The translations under genes were made by a program, and so were the position numbers. Below, one piece after another: positions 7,702 to 14,618 of a stretch of DNA of 20,494 nt. This DNA comes from a virus: IMG/VR virus record IMGVR_UViG_3300044568_001921, positions 1 to 20,494 of that record, one strand, 5' to 3'. Below the pieces are notes generated by a model. It saw nothing but the letters and a program-made list of their open reading frames with translations. It made no database searches and was not told where the DNA came from. Numbering within the stretch: position 1 is the first letter of the stretch; every line of letters starts with the position of its first letter.

Positions 7702-7723
7702 ATTAATCCTTTATTAATCCTTT
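7702..7723 (-). promoter_or_regulatory. Duplicated ribosome binding site
   Basis: The minus strand holds two direct tandem copies of AAAGGATTAAT immediately before ATG 7701; the distal copy overlaps the stop of the collar fibre. Two Shine-Dalgarno-like sites therefore precede one start. Confidence 0.65.
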
Positions 7724-9251
7724 ATGTCTTGATGATGTAAGTAACAATTAAAGAAGGCTGAATAACATTAAAGGCAGCGCCACTACCTGTAGATGAAGAT
7801 GTCCAAGTATATCCCGCATTTTTTGGATCTCCGTAGGGTGCCGCACCGCCACCGCCCGTTCCAGAGTAATAATTGTGAGTATGCGCCGGCATTTCCGCTG
7901 TAGTCTGAACGTGAGATTCTTCTCCACCAGAATTCCCTACAGCATTTCCAAGCATTGCAGTTCCAGCACCTCCACTACCTACTAAAGTTCGTCTTGCCGA
8001 GTTGGGTAGAGTAAAAGTATTAATTCCATCCCCAACACCAAAAGTAGTGGAGATAACTGCAAATAAGGCAGAGTAAGTTGATCGTGAGATATTCGCTCCA
8101 TTGCAAGCAAGCCATCCGGTCGGTGGAGTTGCTGATCCAAATGCCATAAGTGCTCCTGTTGGAGCACCCCCTGCAGGAGCAGAAGACCAAGTTGAACCAT
8201 TGGAAGTAAGTACATTGCCTGATGCACCAGAAGCAGTAACACCAGTACCACCATTTGCAACTGCCAATGTGGCAGATAATCCCGCAGCAGTGCCAGAAGT
8301 ATTCTGATTAAGTGTCGGGAAAGTGCAATTTGCCAGATTACCAGAAGTAGGAGTGCCCAATACTGGAGTTACCAAGGTTGGACTGGTACTCAATACATTA
8401 TTACCAGAACCAGTTGAAGTAGTAACACCAGTACCACCGGATGCAACTGCCAGAGTGGTGGATAGACCTGCCGCAGTACCAGAAGTGTTCTGATTAAATG
8501 TTGGGAAAGTGCAATTTGCCAGATTACCGGAAGCAGGAGTACCCAATACTGGGGCAGTCAATGTTGGACTGGTAAGTGTCTTATTGGTAAGTGTATCTGT
8601 GGTTGCTTTACCAACCAGAGTATCTGTGGCATCCGGCAAAGTTACTATATGATTTGCCGTTGCCCCAGTTTGAATTGTAGTGATTGTATTAGTTGTTCCA
8701 TTAGGGTGAAAAGTAATTCTCTTGGTGGTATCAATTGCAGAATGTATCGTTACAGTGCCAGTGCCCTTTGCCTGTAAATGTAAACTAATATTAGCGTCAG
8801 AACCAGTTGCCAGAATGTGTGGTGGTTCCCCTGAACTATTATTTTGAATTGTAACTTGATTGACGGCAGATGCAATAGAAGAAAATTTAAGTTCTGCATG
8901 TCCATCGGCATCATCAATCTGAGCAATTACCGGTGTTGTAATAGTTGGACTGTTACTTAATACTACATTTGTAGTACCAGTTGAACTTGTAACACCAGTA
9001 CCACCGGATGCAACTGCCAATGTGGCAGATAATCCTGCGGCAGTGCCAGATGTATTCTGATTAAGTGTCGGGAAAGTGCAATTTGCCAGATCACCGGAAG
9101 TAGGAGTACCCAATATTGGAGTGGTGAAACTGGGAGAAACTAATTCTGCCTTATCAGTATTCAGATTGATAAAGTTATTATCTAGTTCAGTATTATTGAG
9201 GGGAGCATTTTTTGCTGTCCCGCCAGTAATCCGTGTTACGATGGTCGCCAT
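7722..9251 (-). CDS. Large tail fibre with tail collar domain (copy B)
   Basis: The protein has 509 residues. Residues 1-34 (ATIVTRITGGTAKNAPLNNT, then LDNNFINLNTDK) are a typical fibre N-terminus. The stem repeats a module of LGTPTSGNLANCTFPTLNQN, TSGTAAGLSATLAVASGGTGV and NVLSTSPTLVTP three times, split by an unrepeated stretch (about residues 110-220) that includes HAELKFSSIASAVNQVTIQN and HPNGTTNTITTIQ. TSNGSTWSSAPAGG leads into a collar domain from about 363: GALMAFGSATPPTGWLACNG, EMPAHTHNYYSGTGGG. The last about 50 residues are almost identical to the gene at 14619-15389. TATAAATA about 40 bases upstream of the ATG marks a likely late promoter. Confidence 0.92.
   Translation of the reverse strand: MATIVTRITGGTAKNAPLNNTELDNNFINLNTDKAELVSPSFTTPILGTPTSGDLANCTFPTLNQNTSGTAAGLSATLAVASGGTGVTSSTGTTNVVLSNSPTITTPVIAQIDDADGHAELKFSSIASAVNQVTIQNNSSGEPPHILATGSDANISLHLQAKGTGTVTIHSAIDTTKRITFHPNGTTNTITTIQTGATANHIVTLPDATDTLVGKATTDTLTNKTLTSPTLTAPVLGTPASGNLANCTFPTFNQNTSGTAAGLSTTLAVASGGTGVTTSTGSGNNVLSTSPTLVTPVLGTPTSGNLANCTFPTLNQNTSGTAAGLSATLAVANGGTGVTASGASGNVLTSNGSTWSSAPAGGAPTGALMAFGSATPPTGWLACNGANISRSTYSALFAVISTTFGVGDGINTFTLPNSARRTLVGSGGAGTAMLGNAVGNSGGEESHVQTTAEMPAHTHNYYSGTGGGGAAPYGDPKNAGYTWTSSSTGSGAAFNVIQPSLIVTYIIKT
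7786..7930. repeat. 145-bp near-identical collar tip block, copy 1
   Basis: Matches 14683-14827 with no gaps and only about ten differences. It encodes the HTHNYY receptor-tip region of the large collar fibre. Confidence 0.88.
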
Positions 9252-9291
9252 GATGAATTCCTATATTATTTACAATAACAACTGTGTATCA

Positions 9292-9299
9292 TATTTATA
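9292..9299 (-). promoter_or_regulatory. T4-type late promoter element
   Basis: The minus strand reads TATAAATA in the 88-base gap upstream of the large collar-domain fibre starting at 9251. Confidence 0.75.
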
Positions 9300-9339
9300 C
9301 CGAGTGTTCTTTACCAAATCAACTCATCATGGTTAAATC

Positions 9340-9600
9340 TTATGATGCTGGAGGTTTCTCAAATTCTATGTGAGGGAAATTCTCTTGCTTATTTATATCC
9401 CGCAACGATTGCCTATATGATTTCCAATTTGATTTTAGTTGTTCAGATAATTGATTATCAGACAATTGTGTCCAATCTGATTGTTGTAATAGGAAGTTTC
9501 TTTTTAAGATAATCTGTTTGCTTATTTCTGATTTATCTTGGAGTTGTTCTACATTTTTATCAATGTCACTATCACTGGTATCTACCAAATCTTGTATCAT
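9340..9600 (-). CDS. Tail assembly chaperone-like protein (RNxLLxxSDWTQL type)
   Basis: The protein has 86 residues. An acidic helical N-terminus (residues 1-30) leads to KRNFLLQQSDWTQLSDNQLS, WKSYRQSLRDINKQENFP and a proline end, FEKPPAS. This is the usual C-terminal pattern of phage tail assembly chaperones encoded next to fibre genes. It has the core only, without the N-terminal module seen in the gene at 14181-14606. It lies upstream in transcription of the large collar fibre at 7722-9251, which it may assist, and after the membrane protein. AGTGGA is a moderate ribosome site. Confidence 0.78.
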   Translation of the reverse strand: MIQDLVDTSDSDIDKNVEQLQDKSEISKQIILKRNFLLQQSDWTQLSDNQLSEQLKSNWKSYRQSLRDINKQENFPHIEFEKPPAS

Positions 9601-9617
9601 ATATGTCCACTAAAATA

Positions 9618-9884
9618 TTATTGAAATAACAAACGCACTTCCGGTGTTGCTAGAACTCCTGCGATAGTGCCAAGTGCCCAGAATACTAGATCCATGCGAC
9701 TGCCAGGACCAAAGTCATACCATACTCTGTTATTGTCATATCTCTGATAAATTTCTCGCATCAACCCTGTCATGGCACTAATGATAGCTGCCATCCAGAG
9801 TGATGTGATAAACGAGAATACGAATACGAGAACTACAGCAACAATGAAATGTGCCGGCTGGTCTATGTAATTTTTGTTGATCAA
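9618..9884 (-). CDS. Small membrane protein in fibre array, TTG start
   Basis: The protein has 88 residues. It starts at TTG 9884, one base after the fibre stop, with a strong GAGGAG 9 bases upstream. Residues 12-41 form a long hydrophobic stretch that could be one or two membrane segments, followed by a charged MREIYQRYDNN stretch, WYDFGPGSRMDL, and a second hydrophobic segment at about 65-80. The spacing of His12, Glu44 and Asp65 recalls small VanZ- or YfiM-like membrane proteins, but that comparison is from memory and weak. A holin-like role is possible because of size and topology, yet no endolysin lies nearby. It is the only membrane protein in the window. Confidence 0.75.
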   Translation of the reverse strand: MINKNYIDQPAHFIVAVVLVFVFSFITSLWMAAIISAMTGLMREIYQRYDNNRVWYDFGPGSRMDLVFWALGTIAGVLATPEVRLLFQ

Positions 9885-9885
9885 C

Positions 9886-10866
9886 TTATGCCGCTCCTCG
9901 TAGTATAGCTAGTTCCTCAACTATAATATGTAAAAAATGTTGAAGACCACTATCACCTGCCATTAATGGAGCGGTTCCACTAAGAACATTAACATCGTGG
10001 TTATAATTTATGTGACCCGCACCATCATAAGTTCTAAATACAAGTCTAAATTGAACTGTGAAATCCACTGCTTGACTTGGTGTTATGAGTATTGAATTAG
10101 TGTAAGTCCCAATTGCAGCATTGCCCAAATTCATTACATTACCATCATATCCACACGAACCAAGACTTTGCCAACCAGCGCCAGCAATGTTGATTTGCGG
10201 TTCAATATACATACCACCCCATGATGTAGAATCGTTTCTACAAGGCACGGTATAACTCATTTTGATTAAAGAACCAGCCTTCATGTCGGTCAGTTGTGCA
10301 AACGTAGGTCCGACAGCCCATCCAGCAGTGACGTTATAAGTCGCAGAGTCTACCTGGGCAATTATCTGCCTAGTATACCTACCACCAGTGGCCAGTTTTG
10401 CCACGTCAAGTGCGGCAGCACCGGCGGCATTCTTAATTATAGGAGTGTTTATACTTGTTGCAGTTGCTGCTCCTAATGATGGCGCGGTTAACACCATACC
10501 AGTTGATGTACAAGCACTAATGTCGCCTGATATGGCACCAGAAGCACTCAAGGTACCTGTAACAGTGGCACCAGTGGCAGTTGCTGCAACGATGGTTGTT
10601 GCACCTGAGAATAAAGCAGTGGCTGAAGTGGACGATGGAAACCCAGTACAATTCGACAAATTACCACTTGCCGGTGTACCAAGAATAGCACCTGTACCTA
10701 ATGTTGCTACACCTGTAACATCCAAGGCACCAGTAACAGTGGCACCAGTGGCAGTCATCGCTACTATTGTTGTGTCACCGGATAGTAAAGATAGATTACC
10801 AGATGCATCGGCAGTTTGAACTATACCACCGCCACCAGTTGTTATTGCCGAAATTGTTGATGCCAT
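9886..10866 (-). CDS. Tail fibre with MAST N-terminal module and unrecognised tip
   Basis: The protein has 326 residues. Residues 1-46 match the MAST module. The stem contains GAILGTPASGNLSNCTGFP and a second imperfect copy of the module core, FSGATTIVAATATGATVTGTLSAS, suggesting an internal duplication. From about residue 160, after KLATGGRYTRQIIAQVDS, lies a domain of about 165 residues (SLIKMSYTVPCRND, GMYIEPQINIAGAGW, FTVQFRLVFRTYDG) ending in the helical HFLHIIVEELAILRG; I do not recognise it. It is mostly beta-like and may be the receptor-binding tip. Its 28-base leader with the ribosome site is identical to that of the gene starting at 12896. A near-match late promoter (CATAAATA) lies 37 bases upstream. 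Confidence 0.8.
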   Translation of the reverse strand: MASTISAITTGGGGIVQTADASGNLSLLSGDTTIVAMTATGATVTGALDVTGVATLGTGAILGTPASGNLSNCTGFPSSTSATALFSGATTIVAATATGATVTGTLSASGAISGDISACTSTGMVLTAPSLGAATATSINTPIIKNAAGAAALDVAKLATGGRYTRQIIAQVDSATYNVTAGWAVGPTFAQLTDMKAGSLIKMSYTVPCRNDSTSWGGMYIEPQINIAGAGWQSLGSCGYDGNVMNLGNAAIGTYTNSILITPSQAVDFTVQFRLVFRTYDGAGHINYNHDVNVLSGTAPLMAGDSGLQHFLHIIVEELAILRGAA

Positions 10867-10894
10867 TTTATTTTCCTAAAAATTAATGTTATTA
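10741..10894. repeat. 154-bp MAST module plus leader, copy 1
   Basis: About 95 percent identical by eye to 12771-12924. It covers the N-terminal coding part and the 28-base upstream leader with the ribosome site. Confidence 0.88.
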
Positions 10895-10902
10895 GATATA
10901 AC

Positions 10903-10910
10903 TATTTATG
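10903..10910 (-). promoter_or_regulatory. Near-match late promoter element
   Basis: The minus strand reads CATAAATA, one base off the T4-like late consensus, in the gap upstream of the fibre starting at 10866. Position supports it; the mismatch lowers confidence. Confidence 0.45.
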
Positions 10911-10917
10911 ATTACAT

Positions 10918-11289
10918 TCAATCCATTACAACCCATTGGGTGGATTCTTCATTCCACTCATATTCTTTTTCATCTGCGGGCATTGCAACTGGTGATTGCC
11001 ACAAACATGTTTCTTCATCCAATGTCCAACTTTCATATGGTTGTGGAGCAAAAAATGCATCTCTAACTGAATCGTATGTGAAACCAATACTTCCGTAGTT
11101 CTTGCGTAGAGGTGTACCATTTGGATTCTTGCCACCGTATGTATGGTAACTTGTCTGAATCCATTGACCTGGACTGGAGTCCATAGGTTTCACCAATGTA
11201 TTAAAGTACTCTGGTTCAGCGGCAATAACATTAATAACTATTCCATTAAATACTTTAGCGAAATGACTATCTGTATGTATATGACTCAT
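10918..11289 (-). CDS. Conserved small phage protein, MSHFAKV family (copy 2)
   Basis: The protein has 123 residues. It has an N-terminal insertion relative to the copy at 16393-16689 (MSHIHTDSHFAKVFNGIVIN), then the same blocks: DSSPGQWIQTSYHTYGGKNP, LRKNYGSIGFTYDSVRDAFF, WTLDEETCLWQSP. It also has the acidic C-terminal tail YEWNEESTQWVVMD that the other copy lacks. The insertion looks like a near duplication of the start (MSHIHTD then SHFAKV). AAGGAT lies 7 bases before the ATG. It follows the glycine-rich tip gene by 9 bases. The function is not known to me; recurrence beside glycine-rich and fibre genes suggests a structural or assembly role. Confidence 0.83.
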   Translation of the reverse strand: MSHIHTDSHFAKVFNGIVINVIAAEPEYFNTLVKPMDSSPGQWIQTSYHTYGGKNPNGTPLRKNYGSIGFTYDSVRDAFFAPQPYESWTLDEETCLWQSPVAMPADEKEYEWNEESTQWVVMD

Positions 11290-11298
11290 AATTTATCC

Positions 11299-12123
11299 TT
11301 AAAATGTTATTGTGCCCGATGATGTCCATGTATAGACACGGTATCCACCGGCAACAGTTATAGTTGCGCCTGTAGTTGATTTCGCTGCCAGGTACTTATC
11401 TGCATATCTAATGATAACAATACCTGAACCACCAGCACCACCAGCACCACTTCGACCACCACCACCGCCTGACCCAGTATTTATAGTGCCTGCAGCATGA
11501 GATCCACCATAAGTACTTCCGCCGATTCCATTGGTATTTGCCCCTGCGTACCAACCAGAACCTGTTCCACCTGCCGCGTACCAGGTTGCTGCTCCAGAAA
11601 TTGCAGAACTTAGTCCTACACCACCACCCATTGGACTATTAGAAAATGGACCTGTACCAGTTCTATAACCAGGACCACCAATACCGCCGGCACCACCACC
11701 ACCACCACCGGCAGAATCGCTGCCACCTTGGTTGGCCGATGATGCAATACCACCGGAAAATCCTTGTCCAACAGTTTCCAAACCTCCTACTCCGTTAATT
11801 GGTCCGCCACCGCCGCCAGAACCTCCATTACCACCTGCTTGCGCATAAGCATAAGCACCACGGCCACCACCAATAGTGGTTAATGTACTAAATATACTAT
11901 TGCTTCCATTTGCATTTGCCGTGCCGCCAGCACCAATTGTTATAGTTAACGGAACACCGGAAGCTACTGCAAACCCTGCACTCGTCAATAATCCTCCTGC
12001 ACCACCGCCACCACAATAGTTAGCACCTGATGTACCACCACCACCACCGCCAGCAACTACTAGATATTCGACTGTTGGAGTAATAGATATTACAGAACTG
12101 GCTATTGTGCCAATAATAATCAA
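11299..12123 (-). CDS. Glycine-rich tail tip-like protein, TTG start
   Basis: The protein has 274 residues if it begins at TTG 12123, which overlaps the previous stop as TTGA and has GGAG 7 bases upstream. An ATG at 12171 lies far inside the upstream fibre with no ribosome site, so I reject it. After a hydrophobic start (IIIGTIASSVISI) comes PTVEYLVVAGGGGGG, many GG blocks interrupted by short loops, and the closing GGSGIVIIRY and YRVYTWTSSGTITF. This frame of EYLVVAGGGGGG, glycine loops and SGIVIIRY is a known glycine-rich phage fibre tip domain. It has no attachment module of its own, so it may work as a partner of the upstream fibre or be joined to it by frameshifting. Start and independence are uncertain. 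Confidence 0.75.
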   Translation of the reverse strand: MIIIGTIASSVISITPTVEYLVVAGGGGGGTSGANYCGGGGAGGLLTSAGFAVASGVPLTITIGAGGTANANGSNSIFSTLTTIGGGRGAYAYAQAGGNGGSGGGGGPINGVGGLETVGQGFSGGIASSANQGGSDSAGGGGGGAGGIGGPGYRTGTGPFSNSPMGGGVGLSSAISGAATWYAAGGTGSGWYAGANTNGIGGSTYGGSHAAGTINTGSGGGGGRSGAGGAGGSGIVIIRYADKYLAAKSTTGATITVAGGYRVYTWTSSGTITF

Positions 12124-12896
12124 GATATTGCTCCTACGACATACCAAGTATCTGTACCAGTTTTGATACAAGTGGCAGATTTATTTTGCCCTAGAACTGG
12201 AGAAGCAGTAGTAGTGCCTGTGGATAGTACGGTTGTTGTTGCAGGAGTTACTGCACTTATTGTGGTAGCACCTACGCCTGTCTGTATCAAAGTTATGGTA
12301 GATCCTATTGCGTATGGCACACTCGCATTGGTTGGTAACTTAAATGTATTGGCAGAAGCATTGTTAATCGTTACTATTGCGCCGGCATCAGCAGCCACGG
12401 TTACATATGCTGTGGTTGTTTGAGCATTAATTGCCTGAACAATAATTTTGTTTGTCAACGTATCAGTCGTATTCTTTCCAACTAGGGTATCAGTAGCGTC
12501 TGGTAGAGTTAGTGTATTACTTCCTGATACTGCCGGGGCTGCTAGTGTGATTGAACCTGATACTGCACCGCTGAATGTACCTGTAGTGCCTGATACTGCA
12601 CCGCTGAATGTACCTGTAGTGCCTGATACTGCACCGCTGAATGCACCTGTAGTGCCTGATACTGCACCGCTGAATGTACCTGTAGTGCCTGATACTGCAC
12701 CGCTGAATGCACCTGTAGTGCCTGCTACTGCACCGCTAAATGTATTTGCACTCAAGGTACCTGTAATAGTGGCACCAGTGGCAGTCATCGCCACTATTGT
12801 TGTGTCACCGGATAGTAAAGATAGATTACCAGATGCATCGGCAGTTTGAACTATACCACCAATACCCGTTGTTATTGCTGCAATTGTGGATGCCAT
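12120..12896 (-). CDS. Tail fibre with 11-residue tandem repeats
   Basis: The protein has 258 residues. Residues 1-46 are the MAST module. Residues 53-118 are six tandem 11-residue units of the form FSGAVSGTTG(T/A), encoded by nearly identical 33-bp DNA repeats; such G/T/S-rich repeats probably form a beta-structured shaft. They are followed by ITLAAPAVSGSNTLTLPDAT, TLVGKNTTDTLTNK and a C-terminal domain (AYVTVAADAGAIVTINN, VPYAIGSTITLIQTG, KSATCIKTGTDTWYVVGAIS) resembling the end of the fibre at 6817-7701. Its leader, TAGGAAAATAAAATG with the preceding bases, is identical to that of the gene starting at 10866. The stop overlaps a TTG start of the next gene. Confidence 0.82.
   Translation of the reverse strand: MASTIAAITTGIGGIVQTADASGNLSLLSGDTTIVAMTATGATITGTLSANTFSGAVAGTTGAFSGAVSGTTGTFSGAVSGTTGAFSGAVSGTTGTFSGAVSGTTGTFSGAVSGSITLAAPAVSGSNTLTLPDATDTLVGKNTTDTLTNKIIVQAINAQTTTAYVTVAADAGAIVTINNASANTFKLPTNASVPYAIGSTITLIQTGVGATTISAVTPATTTVLSTGTTTASPVLGQNKSATCIKTGTDTWYVVGAIS
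12556..12753 (-). repeat. 33-bp in-frame tandem repeats
   Basis: Six units of 33 bases start at 12556, 12589, 12622, 12655, 12688 and 12721. The first five differ only by one T/C position; the sixth is diverged. Each encodes an 11-residue FSGAVSGTTG(T/A) unit, so copy number changes keep the frame. Confidence 0.92.
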
Positions 12897-12924
12897 TTTA
12901 TTTTCCTAAAAATTAATGTTATTA
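12771..12924. repeat. 154-bp MAST module plus leader, copy 2
   Basis: Pairs with 10741-10894; the leader part is identical and includes the stop codon of the upstream chaperone gene. Confidence 0.88.
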
Positions 12925-13221
12925 CTTCTGGTTTGGATACTTTGCTTTGATAGCAGCAATTGTTGTTTCCCAATTGTTTGTACCATTTACCTTATCCCAA
13001 TACTGCATATCTGCTTGATCTGCAAATGATGGGTAGGCGGCAGCACGGTTTCGTTGGTATTCTTTGTTGTCATACTCAGCTTGCAACTCTGTTGCCTTAG
13101 CAGTAATTGCAATCATTTGTTCGGCAGTTAGTTTACCCGTGGAGATGTAAATATCACTGCTATTAGGTTCTTGTGTGCAGTCGCCATAAATAAGGCTGGT
13201 TGCCCTTAATAAATCCAACAT
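12922..13221 (-). CDS. Probable tail fibre assembly chaperone (YPSFADQ type)
   Basis: The protein has 99 residues. ATG at 13221 is preferred because GGAGG lies 5 bases upstream within the end of the previous gene; the TTG at 13233 overlaps that site. Residues 20-70 include DIYISTGKLTAEQMIAITAK, a helical segment. The C-terminal part, NRAAAYPSFADQADMQYWDK through TTIAAIKAKYPNQK, is the same helical motif as the end of the Tfa-like gene at 15386-15715 but with a longer insert. The Tfa beta domain is absent. The position, directly after the fibre at 13223-14179, suggests a dedicated fibre chaperone. Function is inferred from motif and context. Confidence 0.72.
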   Translation of the reverse strand: MLDLLRATSLIYGDCTQEPNSSDIYISTGKLTAEQMIAITAKATELQAEYDNKEYQRNRAAAYPSFADQADMQYWDKVNGTNNWETTIAAIKAKYPNQK

Positions 13222-13222
13222 A

Positions 13223-14179
13223 TTAACCTCCAATCTCTGTGATAATTAATTCGGATGTGCCTTTTTCGTAATTGCCGCCTAATGCAGCAAAACATCTGTT
13301 GTTCCATAGAGTCGCCGTCCCCTCATAGTCGGCAACAAGACTAAATGTTATTGGTGTGCCTGCTACTGATGAGGTTGAAACTAGAGTTGATATGTTTACC
13401 GTTTCAGGTGTTGAGTTATTATCGTCTACAACATAGCTCTGCGATGGGGTTGCTAAACCATAGCCCCGCCCTTGCCCACCTACGTTTACCCTGACGCCGT
13501 TCATATGAATATTGAAAAGTGCATCCCATGCACCTGGTACTTCCCCAATCCAACGTGCAGTCACTAAGAACATACTATTAGCGCGAATCGGCGTAATGAT
13601 TTTTGTTATTCCATTGATGATTGAATCAGTACCAGATAATGTCTGTGACCCCTGTGTTGCGGTGAGGTAGCTAACAACCTGTAACACACTGCCAGCGGGC
13701 AACGCACGCGCAGGTACTCCAGTACAGTTAGTTAGATTACCAGATGCCGGTGTATTCAATATTGCACCTGAAGTTAATGCGAGGGCAGTTGTTGCCGTTG
13801 CAGCAGTGCCAGATGTATTTTGGTTGAGTGTGGGGAAAGTGCAATTCGTTAGATTACCAGAAGCAGGCGTGCCCAGTGGGGCACCATCAGAACCAGATGA
13901 AGAAACCCAAGCAGATCCATTGTAATACTCTGTTGCAGTTGAGGTACTATTAAACCTAGTCATCCCAGTAACAGGAGTAGGTCTTTGTGCTGTTGTACCT
14001 ACTGGTAGAGTCAATGCTCCAGTACCAGATACTGCAAGAGCACCTGTAATAGTGGCACCAGTGGCAGTCATCGCCACTATTGTTGTGTCACCGGATAGTA
14101 AAGATAGATTACCAGATGCATCGGCAGTTTGAACTATACCACCGCCACCAGTTGTTAGTGCTGCAATTGTTGATGCCAT
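13223..14179 (-). CDS. Tail fibre with MAST N-terminal module and beta-rich C-terminus
   Basis: The protein has 318 residues. Residues 1-46 (MASTIAALTTGGGGIVQTAD, NLSLLSGDTTIVAMTATGAT) are shared with the genes starting at 12896 and 10866. Next come a QRPTPVTGMTRFNSTSTATEYYNGSAW segment, a common phage fibre motif, and stem repeats (LGTPASGNLTNCTFPTLNQN). From about residue 160 a beta-rich domain begins with VLQVVSYLTATQGSQTL and ends in GTSELIITEIGG; I recognise this arrangement from small distal domains of aquatic phage fibres but cannot name a receptor. ATG follows the chaperone stop by one base, with AAGGAG upstream. A second chaperone-like gene starts one base after its stop. Confidence 0.82.
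   Translation of the reverse strand: MASTIAALTTGGGGIVQTADASGNLSLLSGDTTIVAMTATGATITGALAVSGTGALTLPVGTTAQRPTPVTGMTRFNSTSTATEYYNGSAWVSSSGSDGAPLGTPASGNLTNCTFPTLNQNTSGTAATATTALALTSGAILNTPASGNLTNCTGVPARALPAGSVLQVVSYLTATQGSQTLSGTDSIINGITKIITPIRANSMFLVTARWIGEVPGAWDALFNIHMNGVRVNVGGQGRGYGLATPSQSYVVDDNNSTPETVNISTLVSTSSVAGTPITFSLVADYEGTATLWNNRCFAALGGNYEKGTSELIITEIGG
14054..14179. repeat. MAST module, copy 3 (coding part only)
   Basis: Closely matches the coding part of the other two MAST modules, but its leader differs (AAGGAGAATAAAATG). Confidence 0.85.
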
Positions 14180-14180
14180 T

Positions 14181-14606
14181 TTATTCTCCTTGTATCCAAA
14201 CTGATATTGGTTTTGTGACCCAAACTAAATCCCCGGACACTGGATTAACTGCAATCTTTCTAATCTCGTTACGATAAGCAATGAATTCTGCTTGATTACC
14301 CAAGCACGGACTGTTTGTAGGATTAATTACATCTGCTATGGTTATCCAATCAGTACTATCTAGGATACCAACAGCGGTTGCTTTATTCTGTTCTGCTGTG
14401 GCTGGACCTATTGGTTCAGGATCTGATACAGGATCATCTTCCACCACAAATCCACTATCTAGAACTCCTAGTAGGTCATAGGCTGGAAGCGGTGCAGGAA
14501 TTCCAATGGTCAATCTGTGTGCCACCAGTGCTTGGTGATACGCAGAAAGATCGGCACGCAGGATTTCTTCTGACACAGGGAGTTGATTACGATGAATAGT
14601 GTTCAT
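14181..14606 (-). CDS. Phage tail assembly chaperone-like protein (Phage_tail_APC type)
   Basis: The protein has 141 residues. Residues 1-56 (MNTIHRNQLPVSEEILRADL, H-RLTIGIPAPLPAYDLL, SGFVVED) form a module also found at the N-terminus of the fibre gene at 6817-7701. A short proline-rich linker follows. The C-terminal half, EQNKATAVGILDSTDWITI, then GNQAEFIAYRNEIRKIAVNP and WVTKPISVW, matches the phage tail assembly chaperone pattern found beside fibre genes in many phages. It presumably helps fold the collar-type fibre just upstream or the next fibre. AAGGA lies 8 bases before the ATG, and the next fibre begins one base after its stop. Confidence 0.8.
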   Translation of the reverse strand: MNTIHRNQLPVSEEILRADLSAYHQALVAHRLTIGIPAPLPAYDLLGVLDSGFVVEDDPVSDPEPIGPATAEQNKATAVGILDSTDWITIADVINPTNSPCLGNQAEFIAYRNEIRKIAVNPVSGDLVWVTKPISVWIQGE

Positions 14607-14618
14607 AAAATAATATCC

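Noticed and set aside
9390-9397. TATAAATA on the minus strand
   Set aside because: It is inside the chaperone-like gene near its end; it may be chance, and a better placed copy lies at 9292.
11478-11485. TATAAATA on the minus strand
   Set aside because: It lies inside the glycine-rich gene far from any start; probably chance.
12123-12171. ATG at 12171 as start of the glycine-rich protein
   Set aside because: It would need a 52-base overlap with the upstream fibre, has no ribosome site, and adds residues unlike the family.
12556-12753. CRISPR-like array of regular 33-bp repeats
   Set aside because: The repeats are contiguous with no spacers and are in frame within a fibre gene.
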